Source of the DNA: Metallyticus violacea | Lineage: Eukaryota; Arthropoda; Insecta; Mantodea; Metallyticidae | Assembly: GCA_030762175.1 (NCBI GenBank) | Contig: CM060833.1 | Coordinates: 171,602,501-171,666,500 of the forward strand | Reading direction: 5' to 3' | DNA length: 64,000 nucleotides | In this document: positions 43,852 to 55,185 of the stretch, one piece after another | Numbering within the stretch: the first letter of the stretch is position 1 | Layout: each line of letters starts with the position of its first letter | Made by a program: the position numbers and the translations under genes | The notes under the pieces: generated by a model | Told to the model about the DNA's origin: nothing | What the model saw: only the letters and a program-made list of their open reading frames with translations | The model's database searches: none

Positions 43852-43899
43852 CTACATCCGTTCTCGTAACACTACTTTGCGACGGAGATGGAAATTAGA

Positions 43900-44390
43900 A
43901 TCTGGTTTTGATCTTAGGACCGCAGCTGTTCTCACGTTTGGGTCAACGGCCATCTAATTACTAGACGCAAACTTCATTTGCACGTACTAGAAATATTGCT
44001 TTTCTAAGCGGACGAGCCATAAACAGTTTAACTCTTTTAACATGATTCATGTGGTTCTTGTATCGAAGCGTTCGAAATCTTATCGAAGTGACAAAAAGTG
44101 ATGAACAAGTGAAATCCAAACGAGGCGAACTGCCTTCTTATATACTCCCGTGAAAAATTACCTCCATGTAGTTTACAGACGCCCACGGAATTCAAAAATG
44201 TAACTCGCGCTACCCGCGATGTTTTAAAAGTACAAAATATACAAAAAGGACTGGCTCACTCAAAGCTAAATAATGTCACGAGGCGCGAAAACCGAGCGTC
44301 CGAACGTGACCAAAATACAAATCATAACGGCCTTCTGCCTGACGCTTGGTCATTAAAAAGACATAAAGTTGCATGTGTAAGAGTTTAGGT
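43900..44390. repeat. Dispersed repeat family G, copy 2
   Basis: Diverged second copy of 39765-40250, located upstream (on the minus strand) of the hAT fragment. Read on the minus strand it includes GAGTATATAAGAAGG at about 44138-44152, a TATA-like motif. Whether G belongs to the hAT element is not settled. Confidence 0.55.
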
Positions 44391-44407
44391 GATGGGAGTT
44401 CGATTCG

Positions 44408-45105
44408 AAATCGCGGTGTGCTCCTACCTAATGAATTAGCCCACAGTGTGCGGTGTGCTCCTACCTAATGTATTAGCTCACAGTGTGCGGTGTGCTCCTA
44501 CCTAATGTATTAGTTCACGGTGTGCGGTGTGCTCTTACCTAATGTATTAGTTCACGGTGTGCGGTGTGCTCCTACCTAATGTATTAGTTCACGGTGTGCG
44601 GTGTGCTCCTACCTAATGTATTAGCTCACGGTGTGCGGTGTGCTCTTACTTAATGTATTAGTTCACGGTGTGTGGTGTGCTCCTACCTAATGTATTAGTT
44701 CACGGTGTGCGGTGTGCTCCTACCTAATGTATTAGCTCACGGTGTGCGGTGTGCTCCTACCTAATGTATTAGTTCACGGTGTGCGGTGTGCTCCTACCTA
44801 ATGTATTAGTTCACGGTGTGCGGTGTGCTCCTACCTAATGTATTAGCTCACGGTGTGCGGTGTGCTCCTACCTAATGTATTAGTTCACGGTGTGCGGTGT
44901 GCTCTTACCTAATGTATTAGTTCACGGTGTGCGGTGTGCTCCTACCTAATGTATTAGCTCACGGTGCGCGTTGTGCTTTTACCTAATGTATTAGCTCACG
45001 GGGCGCGGTTTGCTCTTACCTAATGTATTAGCTCACGGTGTGCGGTGTGCTCCTACCTAATGTATTAGCTCACAGTGTGCGGTGTGCTCCTACCTAATGT
45101 ATTTC
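44408..45105. repeat. 37-bp satellite, 19 copies
   Basis: The unit is GTGCTCCTACCTAATG followed by TATTAGTTCACGGTGTGCG. Unit starts are exactly 37 bp apart, for 18 full intervals plus a partial last copy. Internal units differ mainly at AG(C/T)TCAC and CTC(C/T)TAC. Edge units are more diverged. Confidence 0.97.
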
Positions 45106-45892
45106 TCCTACTAGTAAGTGACGCCATATTTGCTCTGAATTGCATAGCCCGTCCTGGAGTACACCAGAATGTGTTATCTGCGCGAGGAACACGAGAATTT
45201 AAAGAATATAGTCAGTTCTCTAATTTTTTACTGAAGTACCGTAAAAAGATAAAATTAATTCAGTGAAACTTGGATGTTCACTTGCTCCTTTAGCACAGCC
45301 GAGGCTGCCCGATTTTTAACAAGGTGCTTTGCTGATAAAGGAGAGCAAGTGGAACGAAGTGGGAGAGGGTGATATTCCATTCATCCCGCGTTACAAAGCG
45401 GCTCTGCGTTTAGAGACGTCAATGGCGATGGTGCTTTAACTTCGTTCAGATATTTACCAACTAGTAGTGTAAAGTTCTTTAAAATCAAAGAACTATAAAA
45501 ATATAAACGACAATGATATATTATAAATAAACTTATTTTTATGTTCATTCAGATTTAATCCTAATTTTCTTTATTACGTCGGTGCGATATTAACTTATTG
45601 TATTATGAATTGCTACTTACATAACCCAACGGCCCCATTTACAGCTTATTGTGAACCATTTGCTCAAATGCATGTGTCGATACAGATGTTTGTGTTAACC
45701 TTTTCTAGTAGCGATTTGCTTTGATGTCCCTACAATGTTATTGCATTAGGCAATTATAGACATGTGCATTATTTTTTCCCATAAATCGTATTAACATGTA
45801 CAAATTGTGCGTACATGTTGGAAAAGATACGATAATAATTTTTCATGTAGTTTACATTCATATTGCATACGGTTGCCTCTGCGAGGGGCGTT
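45106..45892. other. Intergenic, nothing recognised
   Basis: No coding signal. The short open frame 45075-45266 includes the satellite end. Confidence 0.45.
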
Positions 45893-46270
45893 CAATAATA
45901 CTACTACATATTTTTCGTTCTTATAGGATTTAGTTTATTTCAGTTTTAAATACATTGAACTATTCCTAAATTCTTTTACTATACCGTGCTATTTTACAAT
46001 ATTACTCCTTGTAAAAGTAAGTTTTGCGTCATCTAGAAGCCAGGGCGTGCATGTCGTCTGCAGATCTGTCTCTCAGGCATCGCGTACTGCGGCTGTGGCT
46101 TCTTCGTCATAATCAACTTTCCTCTATTTTAGAGAATCGCTGAGACAGAACTCAGAAAGTGCAAAATCTGTGTTGCAGAGTGGATGAGAAAGCACAGTAT
46201 CTGATCTTGTCTTGGGTGTTTATATAGTGCAATTATTTGAGTTACGGGCAGCCGGAATGCGGCTGATTGC
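45893..46270. mobile_element. Putative mariner-type terminal region
   Basis: Starts GAGGGGCGTTCAATAATACT and shares ATCTAGA-G-CAG with the 21.7-kb candidate. Near its end, 46221-46248 reads, on the minus strand, CCGTAACTCAAATAATTGCA. This matches a motif in the fold-back arms and at 50275-50303. Confidence 0.4.
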
Positions 46271-46667
46271 TGGGAAAATGCAATCACCACAGCCGTAAAT
46301 ACGGTGATAGAGTCGCCATACGTAAAGATGAAATGTTAAGTTAGTTTATATGTATTCACTGGTAATAGCAAATGATATTTTATTTAAAATTAATAATAAT
46401 AACAATAATGCACTAATCTGAGATGTTCAAAGTTTTTGCGTAGGAATTTGCTGCATTTCATCTAACTTTTCTTTCGTAAGAACACGTCCGTTCCGAACAC
46501 TTTCGTCCTTGAGGAATCCTGTCTCTCGTAAATTTTTAACAAGTTGGCCAACAGCTCTCTACCTGGGGCATGATTGTCAGGATATTTTCTTGCAAATGAC
46601 GTTATCACTTCTTTGCAAGAATCCGTTTTCACAAATGTATCGCATACAAAAACATTTCTTCATGTCA

Positions 46668-46810
46668 TTTTGTAGTGGCATAACTAATGAAGAATAATTA
46701 GCACACAATTTGTATACAAAGAAACACAGTGACATGAAACGTAGACAAAGTCTCCTTAAAACTAACTACAAGCTACTACCTGCACATTGGCGACTAGCTG
46801 CTCTCAGTAT
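46668..46810 (+). repeat. Diverged relative of the fold-back arm
   Basis: TGGCATAACTAATGAAGAAT and AATTAGCACACAATTT match the left fold-back arm (48741-49036) with scattered changes. The following AAGCTACTACCTGCACAT also corresponds. No matching inverted partner was located nearby. Confidence 0.6.
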
Positions 46811-47832
46811 GCAGTCGCGCTGTACCTACCCATACATAACTCGTTCTGTGCTTGTTTGTGGCTAAGAAATGTTGTCATATATTTGTGAAAATAAGCGGTT
46901 ATGACATTACTTAAGTTTTAGTGTTGTGCATTGCTCTGCTGTTTAGCAAGCTCACTCAATTGCAGTAGTCATGCCTTACAGGTGCCGCTCTTCAAAACTT
47001 CCACACTGAGAACTTTCTACAGAATTTGAAATGCTTAGTATGCCATAAAGTTTTCAATTACTCTTCTTGCAATGCACAAGAATTCAACACTTTCGTCGAA
47101 GAGAGAAGAAAGGAGAATGCCAAAACCATGTTCATGGAATTCTCTAATATTGAACCATTTTTCAACTTACTTCGAAGTGTAGATATCGTTACTGCGAATT
47201 TCGATTTATTTATTTATTCTAGCAGAGCTAAGATGTTCAGATTGTTATCTTTCTCTCTACCAATGTAATACACTAAGTTTCAGTTATTGTCATTAACAAT
47301 AACAAGGACAATACTCGTACACATATAACATGAAGTACAAGACAATATATATAAACATGTATAATCAAAATTAATATTAAAATATTAACGCAAGAGGAAG
47401 AAAAATAAAAATAACAATAATAATATAAGCACTAACAATGACAATTAATATACATATCAACTTATGTAAATCATAAAAGTGACAATAAGTATACTAGTAA
47501 AATATAAAAATGAAAAACCCTAACAGTTTTATGAAGAAGATAGGAATATGATAATATTAACAATAATTATACTTCATTGCAACACAAGGAATCTAAATCT
47601 AGGGGCAATCTATTATTTCTAATAACATTCAATTCTAAAATGCCAACTACAAGTTAGCATGGGAAATTGCGACTTTCCATAGACATAATCATTTGCCCTA
47701 AATTTATTTTTACAATATTTTGTTAGTTTAATGCACAATGTACATTAGATGCTATTTAAATTGTATTCACATCCGGTTCCTGCCTGTGAGAGGTGTGCAA
47801 GTTGAGATATGTTCATTTCCCCCTACAGCAAA
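46811..47832. other. Intergenic, unassigned
   Basis: Open frame 47026-47268 (plus, 80 codons) begins K-C-L-V-C-H-K-V-F. One CxxC pair is present, but no complete zinc-finger or other domain is recognisable. AT-rich repeats of AATAAT type lie around 47390-47450. Confidence 0.35.
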
Positions 47833-48030
47833 ATGGAGGTGACACACGACGGACAATATGCTGCTCTGAAATTGTGCTTTCGTTTCAATAAATCTTTAGC
47901 TGAAGCTTATACAATGTTACAGGATGTCCCATAGCACAGCTCGAAGCTGGTTTAAAATGTGTATAGAGGGGAGAAAATCAATTCCAGAGAATCGTGAACT
48001 CGGCGCTCCATTTTGTGGTCCAGCGGAAGA
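47833..48030 (+). pseudogene. mariner-like transposase N-terminus
   Basis: ATG at 47833 opens M-E-V-T-H-D-G-Q-Y-A-A-L-K. It continues with R-F-N-K-S-L-A-E-A-Y, a frameshift, then A-R-S-W-F-K and E-G-R-K-S. This is the helix-turn-helix start of a mariner-type transposase. It runs directly into the 72-bp satellite, whose first unit continues the same protein (E-N-I-N-T-V-A-V-I-V-T-E-D-H). The rest of the transposase is missing. Confidence 0.7.
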
Positions 48031-48465
48031 AAATATCAACACTGTTGCTGTCATTGTGACAGAAGATCATGTAATATCATTAATAATACTTTCATAAACT
48101 CTGAAAATATCAACACTGTTGCTGTCATTGTGACAGAAGATCATTAATAAATTAATAACACTTTCAGAAACTCTGAAAATATCAACACCGTCCCTGTCAT
48201 TGTGACAGAAGATCATTAATAAATTAATAACACTTTCAGAAACTCTGAAAATATCAACACCGTCCCTGTCATTGTGATAGAAGATCATTAATAAATTAAT
48301 AACACTTTCAGAAACTCTGAAAATATCAACACCATCCCTGTCATTGTGACAGAAGATCATTAATAAATTAATCACACTTTCAGAAACTCTGAAAATATAA
48401 AAACCGTTGATGTCACTGTGACAGAAGATTATGTAAAAACACTTTCAGAAACTATGAAAAATTTC
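48029..48465 (+). repeat. 72-bp satellite derived from mariner coding sequence
   Basis: Six copies starting GAAAATATCAACAC; starts at 48029, 48103, 48175, 48247, 48319 and 48391. The first is 74 bp, the next four 72 bp, and the last is diverged. Because 72 is 24 codons, a minus-strand frame stays open across the array as a by-product. Confidence 0.95.
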
Positions 48466-48740
48466 CCGGATGTCACTCACACATTAGTAATTGAACATTT
48501 TTTATTTTCTCTGATTAAAATGTGATTTTTATTTAAATCATAAACCTAAATTGCGGTTTGTTAAAATTAAATTCGGTGAAAATGAATTTCTTTAATTTGT
48601 CATAAGTACAGACATGTTGTGTCTGTTTCACTTTCCACCTGTCGCCACTGCGCCGGAGCAACTTCTCCTCCGAAGAGTTTTTATTTGGAGTTAATTGTTT
48701 TACAAGAAGAAGACATGACAGTGAAAATCTTCAGGGTTCC

Positions 48741-49036
48741 AGAAGAAAAAAAATGTACCCTACATAAAACCGTTCTTCAAGATTACTCGTATATGTAATG
48801 GCATAACCAATGAAGAACAATTAGCACACAATTTTACATGCAATGAAAGCACCGAGTAACACGCAAACACAGAACTATTCGGTGACAAAGCTCCCCCAAA
48901 CATACTATAAGCTGCTACCTTCACATGCATTATACTGGCTCCTCCTCTGCAGGCCTGTAACTCTAATAACCTCACTGTAATGCTCATAGTTGATACCTTC
49001 CACTTAAAACAAATTTCAGGCAATATCAATAAAATG
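48741..49036. mobile_element. Fold-back element, left arm
   Basis: Its reverse complement matches 49304-49599 at roughly 95 percent by eye. The outer end is AGAAGAAAAAAAATGTACCC and the inner end CAATATCAATAAAATG. The minus strand carries an open frame (48760-49029) that the right arm encodes almost identically. Confidence 0.93.
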
Positions 49037-49303
49037 TTTTGTAATTCAACTCTATAGCTTCCGGGAACACCTGTCGAAACGACAATACTTTTTTTTTTTT
49101 TTCAAGGAGGGAAATTGAAGGCAACTCTTTAGTTAAATAATAAGATGGTATTATTATGACAGCAACCATATTATTTAAAACTCTCTGCATCATTTTGTCT
49201 AAGCTAAACGGAGAAATAAATAACTAGCTTATTGCAATAATGAATATATTTAAATGTATAAACAGATAACGGAGATAAACATAAATTAGGTAAAAAAAAG
49301 TTA
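49037..49303. other. Fold-back element, central spacer
   Basis: About 267 bp of AT-rich sequence with a T-run near 49089-49102. No coding frame. Confidence 0.8.
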
Positions 49304-49599
49304 CATTTTATTGATATTGCCTGAAATTTGTTTTAGGTAGAAGGTATCAACTATGAGCATTACAGTGAGATTATTAGAGTTACAGGCCTGCAGAGGAGGA
49401 GCCAGTATAATGCATGTGAAGGTAGCAGCTTATAGTATGTTTGGGGGAGCTTTGTCACCGAATAGTTCTGTGTTTGCGTGTTACTCGATGCTTTCATTGC
49501 ATGTAAAAGTGTGTGCTTATTGTTCTTCATTGGTTATGCCATTACACATACGAGTAGTCTTGAAGAACGGTTTTATGTAGGGTACTTTTTTTTTCTGCT
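49304..49599. mobile_element. Fold-back element, right arm
   Basis: Reverse complement of the left arm. The plus strand carries a 75-codon frame (49353-49580), M-S-I-T-V-R-L-L-E-L-Q and on, differing from the left-arm frame at only a few residues. No domain is recognised, so the frame may simply be a feature of the terminal repeat. No clear target duplication flanks the pair. Confidence 0.93.
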
Positions 49600-51193
49600 A
49601 TGCTTACATCCTGATGACTTGATTCTATATCAGGGCATGATATTCGAGATAAAATGTTATTTTTTTCTACTTTACATTTATCAATGCAACTTAAATTACA
49701 AATTAAATTCTGTAGATTTTAAAACTACAATGCTAATACTAAAACTAAACCGGTACTGAAAATTAGCACTTAGGCTATTTTAACTTTAAGTTATAATTAA
49801 GTTATAGCACAATTTTTTATCATATTTCAGACAACATACTTATTAAAATATCTTTATTTTTACAGTTAACTACATTTATAAATAATTTACAATTTTTAAA
49901 CAATTTGCTGAAAACGTGGTGAGGCTATTCTCAAACATATACCTGGAAAGTTGAGTTCCGGTTAAAGAAACCCTTCGCCAGCTTGTTAAAAAGTTATGAG
50001 ATACGGAATCTCCCAATGATAAGAAACGTGTTTCGAACTATCATGTTTTTACAGAATAAAAGATGAAATACAGGAATTTCCTACACAGATGTTGGCAATG
50101 TATTGCCGCTGAGGGGCACCGTTTTCAACGTCTCTTATAACACAGGACCGTGCTTGTTATTGTCCGTTTTCAATAGAATTTCCATTTTATGCTTCCAGTA
50201 AAAAAATAAAGATAAATCCTAAAATAAAAATACTTAACGTGCGGCGACTCCGCCAGTAAGCAGCCTCACTCAGACGACCTGTAACTCAAATAATCTCACT
50301 GTACTTTTCACACATGTTCTTCACTCTTCTGGGTCATTACATACAATGGAAAACTTCTTGTGATACAGACTGCATCTTTTTTGTCTATTTTGAATCACCG
50401 TTTTCTATACTGCACGGTTTGCTCCACTTCCTGTTATAGCTCTTTGATGATTCACTTTCTTTCGACCAAATGTACGGATGCAGCCGACAATAATTTTGTA
50501 TAGCCAATACAGTGGGATCAAAATGGTATATATCATTTTTTCACATGACATGAAATATGCTAGTGACTTATGTTATCATTGCGTTTTCAACTCTTTCCAT
50601 ACCCTTGTTATATACCGTGACGTCAAGTATAGTTACAAGATGTCTTTTTGGCATGTCCTGGCACACATGTGTTTTTTTTTTCTATCATCCCCTCCTAATT
50701 TCTTTTTGGTTCTTCTAGATAAGATTGGCAGGTGAGTATGGTAACATTTTAAAACTTTAGCACCGTTTCTTGGATTTCCTAATCTCCTCATTCGTTCAGA
50801 TCAAAGCCGAGTTGTATGGGAAACTCTGCACCAACGTTGAAGACAGTTTATTTCTATATGAACTGTTTAAACGTGGCGTATATGCAACAACGAAGAAGCT
50901 CGTTCCGGGCGTTCAATTGGGGTCAGCACAATGAAACAAAAATTATATGTTAATGTAAGGCCCACGAGTGAGCTTTGGTAAGAAAGTTGAGACTGTAGGC
51001 AACTCATCTAAAAAGTACATAATGAAAAGTTCATATGAAAAAACGCACGTATGATGTATGACGCAATTATTGAACGTGACCCAAAAATGGACTCCAACAG
51101 ATATTGCAAAATGGGTTTGGCAGCGTTAATCGCAAATCATAGAGATAGTGGAATCATCATGGACTTAAACCCACAATTAATTCATTACAATGT
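49600..51193. other. Mostly unassigned; terminal-repeat motif at 50275-50303
   Basis: CCTGTAACTCAAATAATCTC at about 50279 matches the fold-back arm motif CCTGTAACTCTAATAACCTC (48955-48974). It may mark the end of a related element. Region 50860-51190 may be eroded transposase upstream of the next feature. No clear motif elsewhere. Confidence 0.4.
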
Positions 51194-51312
51194 GAGTCAA
51201 AGCGGCAGTCAAAACAGTGGATAAATGATTGGTGCGAGCTTGCCAAAGAAGGCGAAGTCAGTTTTTTCTGCTCGAAAGGTGTTGTGCATTGTTGGTATCC
51301 CCAAGGAATAAA
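51194..51312 (+). pseudogene. mariner transposase, middle fragment
   Basis: Plus-strand frame E-S-K-R-Q-S-K-Q-W, then K-G-V-V-H-C-W-Y-P-Q-G-I. This corresponds to the ESKRQS-QW and GKV----F-D--G blocks of mariner transposases, between the first and second catalytic Asp. The following fragment of another transposase interrupts it. Confidence 0.65.
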
Positions 51313-51329
51313 CGTAGCAATTAAGGATT

Positions 51330-51505
51330 GTGCCTCCCTCATTTCCCCGACCTAACCACCTGCGACTTGTATCTCTGGGGTAAATTAAAAACTGCTATGT
51401 GCAAGACAAACCCTGCAAGAATAGAAACAAAATATCCGCCAGGTAATAGCCAGCATTACTTAACGTGAGCTACAGCGAGTGGTGGGACAACGACAACTAA
51501 GTTGG
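51330..51505 (+). pseudogene. Second transposase C-terminus inside the mariner
   Basis: The plus strand reads F-P-D-L-T-T-C-D-L-Y-L-W-G-K-L-K, then T-N-P and, after a shift, E-L-Q-R-V-V-G-Q. This is the SPDLTP-DF-LWG-LK signature of a different insect Tc1/mariner-superfamily transposase from the SPDLAPSD-FLF type flanking it. A related C-terminus occurs at 62706-62838. Confidence 0.65.
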
Positions 51506-51610
51506 TAAGTAAAACCTTTTAAAATAATTAAAGAAACTGTTGTATGATTGGGTCAGCGGAACTATCCGCAGATGTCTATAGGAAAAACAGCACAACTTGT
51601 TCATAATTAA

Positions 51611-51960
51611 TTGGATCACTCTGTAGGTTACTTGAAAAACTGTGAAGTAATAACCGGAGTTCATTATGCAGCATTCCTGGAGAGCATTGAGGATGAACGG
51701 AAAGAAATATTAGATAATGTAATGTATTCCTTTATAAGGATAGCGCCACTCTACAGCAGCAATAGCATTAAGTGCACGAATTGAGAGTTTAATTCATTCC
51801 TCATTCATCGCATTCCCTTAGCAATTTCTTCCTGTTTCCAATCTCACAAATTTGGCTGGGTATGAAGAAAGTTTTGTCAAATAAGAATTCCGTTTACTCA
51901 TCAATGACTATTTTGCATAGTTTGAAGCTCTCCATGAGAACTAAGTTGAGAAATAAAAAT
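51611..51960 (+). pseudogene. mariner transposase, C-terminal fragment
   Basis: The frame reads Y-L-K-N-C-E-V-I-T-G-V-H-Y-A-A-F-L-E, then through a decayed second-Asp region. It ends L-S-N-F-F-L-F-P followed by W-L-G-M-K-K. It resumes the mariner sequence left off at about 51312, in the same orientation. Confidence 0.65.
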
Positions 51961-52247
51961 TATATCTCCCCAAATTATGTCTCTTGCTTTTTTAACAACA
52001 TTTAACTATCCAGGGAGTCAAAGAGAGTCCAATATGCAAACTTCACCAGAAATCTGTAGTTGCTGGATATGGAGGTTGTAGACTTTCAACGTTCATGTAA
52101 ATAGAAGGAGAACTCAAAAGAAGCATTTGCATTAAAATCCAAGTGTCATCTGCACATGCAGACGCCCCTTGCGAGAATTATTAAGTAATAATCCAGAAAG
52201 ATGGACTGCATGCAGATCTGTAATATCATAGTTATGGCAGTATTCTT

Positions 52248-52254
<7 letters not shown>
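51961..52254. other. Intergenic, nothing recognised
   Basis: May include the 3' non-coding end of the mariner remnant. Confidence 0.35.

Positions 52255-52298
<44 letters not shown>
52255..52298. repeat. (GA)n microsatellite
   Basis: About 20 GA units with one AA interruption. Confidence 0.97.
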
Positions 52299-52299
<1 letters not shown>

Positions 52300-52393
52300 T
52301 ATTACGTTTGCCGCCTTTCAAGTTTGTTTGTTAAGGGTATGAAAAGTATTACTTATCAAATTCACTGAGCAATGGAGCAATCCCACGGTCCTA

Positions 52394-52395
<2 letters not shown>

Positions 52396-52433
<38 letters not shown>
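52396..52433. repeat. (TTA)n microsatellite
   Basis: About 12 TTA units. Confidence 0.96.
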
Positions 52434-52434
<1 letters not shown>

Positions 52435-55136
52435 ACTGATGTTTGTGTTTTCTTTTCCTAAATGATATAATATGTGGTAATCATGAGTAATGCATATTTA
52501 GCAATTTATGTTCTTATTTACACGTTGTATAGTTGTAAATTCTTGTAAGAAGGGAACTTTATGCTTTGCCCATCGTAGAGCGAAAACATTTCCAACAATA
52601 GCAGTCTTGTAAATGTCAGGTCTTGTGTGGAGGCGAGGACACAGCCTTTTGTATTCTGTCTCCTTTTAAAAGAGATGTTTTCGTAGGAGAAATCTACCGC
52701 GGGAAGTTTAAAACCTAATAGAAAGCAATCACTTTAACAGCTGAAGTGACAGTTGAGGTTCATAGCCACGTGTCGCAGGAAAAGTGTTTAAATCCCTAGT
52801 AAAGTGCGAACCAGACGAAGCCAAGCAAACTTGAATTTAGTCAGTGACAGAGTTTGTGAAGTTAAAGCGATGATCTCGAGTACTTTTCGCGGCTTGTGCG
52901 TCCCAACGATGTGTTTGAAATCTGTACATAAAGCCGAGCTCATCCGACTCTACATTCTCAGCATTGGCACTCGATTCTCAATTCGCTTCTATTCCAGTTA
53001 GATCTCCAGATTTAGTCATCCGTTGCTCTGCGCGCTTTTAAGCTCTAGTCCGTGTGTTCTGATAACCGGAATACGAAGTTTGTGTTTACGAAACAAATAG
53101 TTGTCAACTCATCAGGACAAACCTCGCGGAATAACATGGAGCGTGTTTATTCCAGCAACGGCAGAGCACTCAGTTTCACCAGAAAGTGTCGGTAATTTTA
53201 CAGTGCGTGGTGATAATCAAGCCCCACTTTAGTGGGACATATGAAACGGAAATTTTTAATGCGAGTTGATAATTTGATATTGTGGTGTTTGGGGGAAGCG
53301 GAAGTAATTACTGCTTCATGCTGAGACGGTTACTTCCCTCGACTTCTTCTTTTTCTTCTCCGATATCTTCCCGCTCCTTTGCTGTAGTGTAAAGCTATTC
53401 TTATTACAGTTCCAGAACATAAGACCTTAAGAGTGTCTTTTTAGTAGCATTAAATAATACGAATATCCAAGGAGTAGGAAATGAAAAAGGGATCGTCTTC
53501 TTGAATTAAACGCTTTTTGTAAGTCTGTCAGATTTCTTTTATTGTTATCTACTCACTCAAGGGCCAAGGTGTTCTTTTATATTTATATACTTCATCTAAC
53601 AGTCTGATGGAACATTGAGAGTCCTGGAAAATAATTCACGGAGTCACCACACATCTATCTTTAAGAACCAACACTGCATTGATGCTAATTTACTCTTTAG
53701 CCATGATCTCTTCAGCAGCCGCGAACTTAAATTAAGTGTCTATTGGCTGGAAGTGTACCAGCTAGTTTATAATCCCACTCACCGGAATGTATACAACATT
53801 GCACGGTGAAAGTGAACAACAAAGAATCATTTAAACAGATGGGCTTATGTAACACGACATTCCCAGTGATGTGGGGAATAACTCCCTTCGGCATTGAATA
53901 AAATGACGGGCCGAAACTAGACCATCACTTGGCAAACTCCAAACTCCCACTAAAGCTCGCGCCGAAACTCCTTTTATTAATCTCTTAATCGACCGGTCTT
54001 CCCCGCAAGCCGATTTTCTATGCGGTTCATTGGATTGTTAGTTATCAAGTACGTAGCTATCGCGCTCGTTTTCTGACGCTGCGATATCACGCGGAAATGA
54101 CAAGCTCCCCGTTCAGGTTTCTCTTTGATTTTAGAGAATATGCCGTAACTTCCTTTATCAGAATTGCGTAGGTTCCTTTCTCAAAAAGGCCTATTCAAGG
54201 TTTCTCCAGACCCTTCGCTAACTGTACATTATGTTTGCAGAGTTTACGGAGGGATATCCCTCCCCCATTTCCTAAGTTGAAATTGTGAAGGTTTGTATGA
54301 GGGCTACTCCATCATAAAACTTACGGCTCTGTTATTGTCTCTCTCGGTAAGAAAGACCGTGCTTTCTAGTACAATTTAACAACACGTGCATCATTTGTTA
54401 AAAAACGAATAAAACGCTACATATTCATATTACATTAGCAAGAGATTCTGATTTATATATGGGATTAATCAAAGCTGGGAAAACCTGCTTCAAAAGCCAC
54501 ATCGAAACGCCTATTTACTCGCAACGCCGGGTTCTCTTCCTAAGCCCATTCATTTAATATCAATAATATTAGCAGAAATTCCCTGAGCTTTAGTTAGTTC
54601 TTCTTGGGACGGAAGTAACAAATCAACATCAACAGGCCAGGCAAACCTTCCCATATTTTGGATCTCCAACGTGGGGCCACCTGCAACGGGACCGTCGTCC
54701 ACATCGAACAACGCCCCATATTTTTGACGCCCAACGTATGCCCATTTTAAAACGTTAAATCTCAGCAATCACCAACTTTATTATTGCAGTTTATTTGTTT
54801 AAATTTTAATAACAATCCTAAAATATATTCAAATGCACTTTTTGTTTAAGAAAAGCAGAAAAACTTTGGTTATTAATTAACAATGCGCATCAAATCAGAC
54901 AGATTAATAAGAATTTTGAAAAGGATTTACAATGGCGTAATAGCCAAAAGGCAAAGCACTCTCACCTAGCAGAATTTTTCCTTGCTGAAAGTTGGAGCCC
55001 CAAGTTTGTGTGCTTAATCTAAAAAGATACATGTGGACATTTTAGATAACGGTTAAAGCTTTTAACAGACATAGTTTTTTGAATATATACATGGAAGAAA
55101 TTGTAGGAATTTGGATAAACGAAGTAGAAAGCAGTA

Positions 55137-55138
<2 letters not shown>
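52434..55138. other. Intergenic, nothing recognised
   Basis: Moderately GC-rich near 52850-53050 and 53900-54250 but without a recognisable gene. The minus-strand frame 54550-54768 has no identifiable domain. Confidence 0.4.

Positions 55139-55181
<43 letters not shown>
55139..55181. repeat. (TA)n microsatellite
   Basis: About 21 TA units followed by TGTATT. Confidence 0.97.

Positions 55182-55185
<4 letters not shown>

Noticed and set aside
44408..45105. CRISPR-like array
   Set aside because: The units are contiguous 37-bp tandem repeats without unique spacers, in a eukaryotic genome.
48067..48375. 102-codon repetitive minus-strand frame
   Set aside because: The 72-bp satellite has a unit length divisible by three. 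The sense of the parent sequence is on the other strand.
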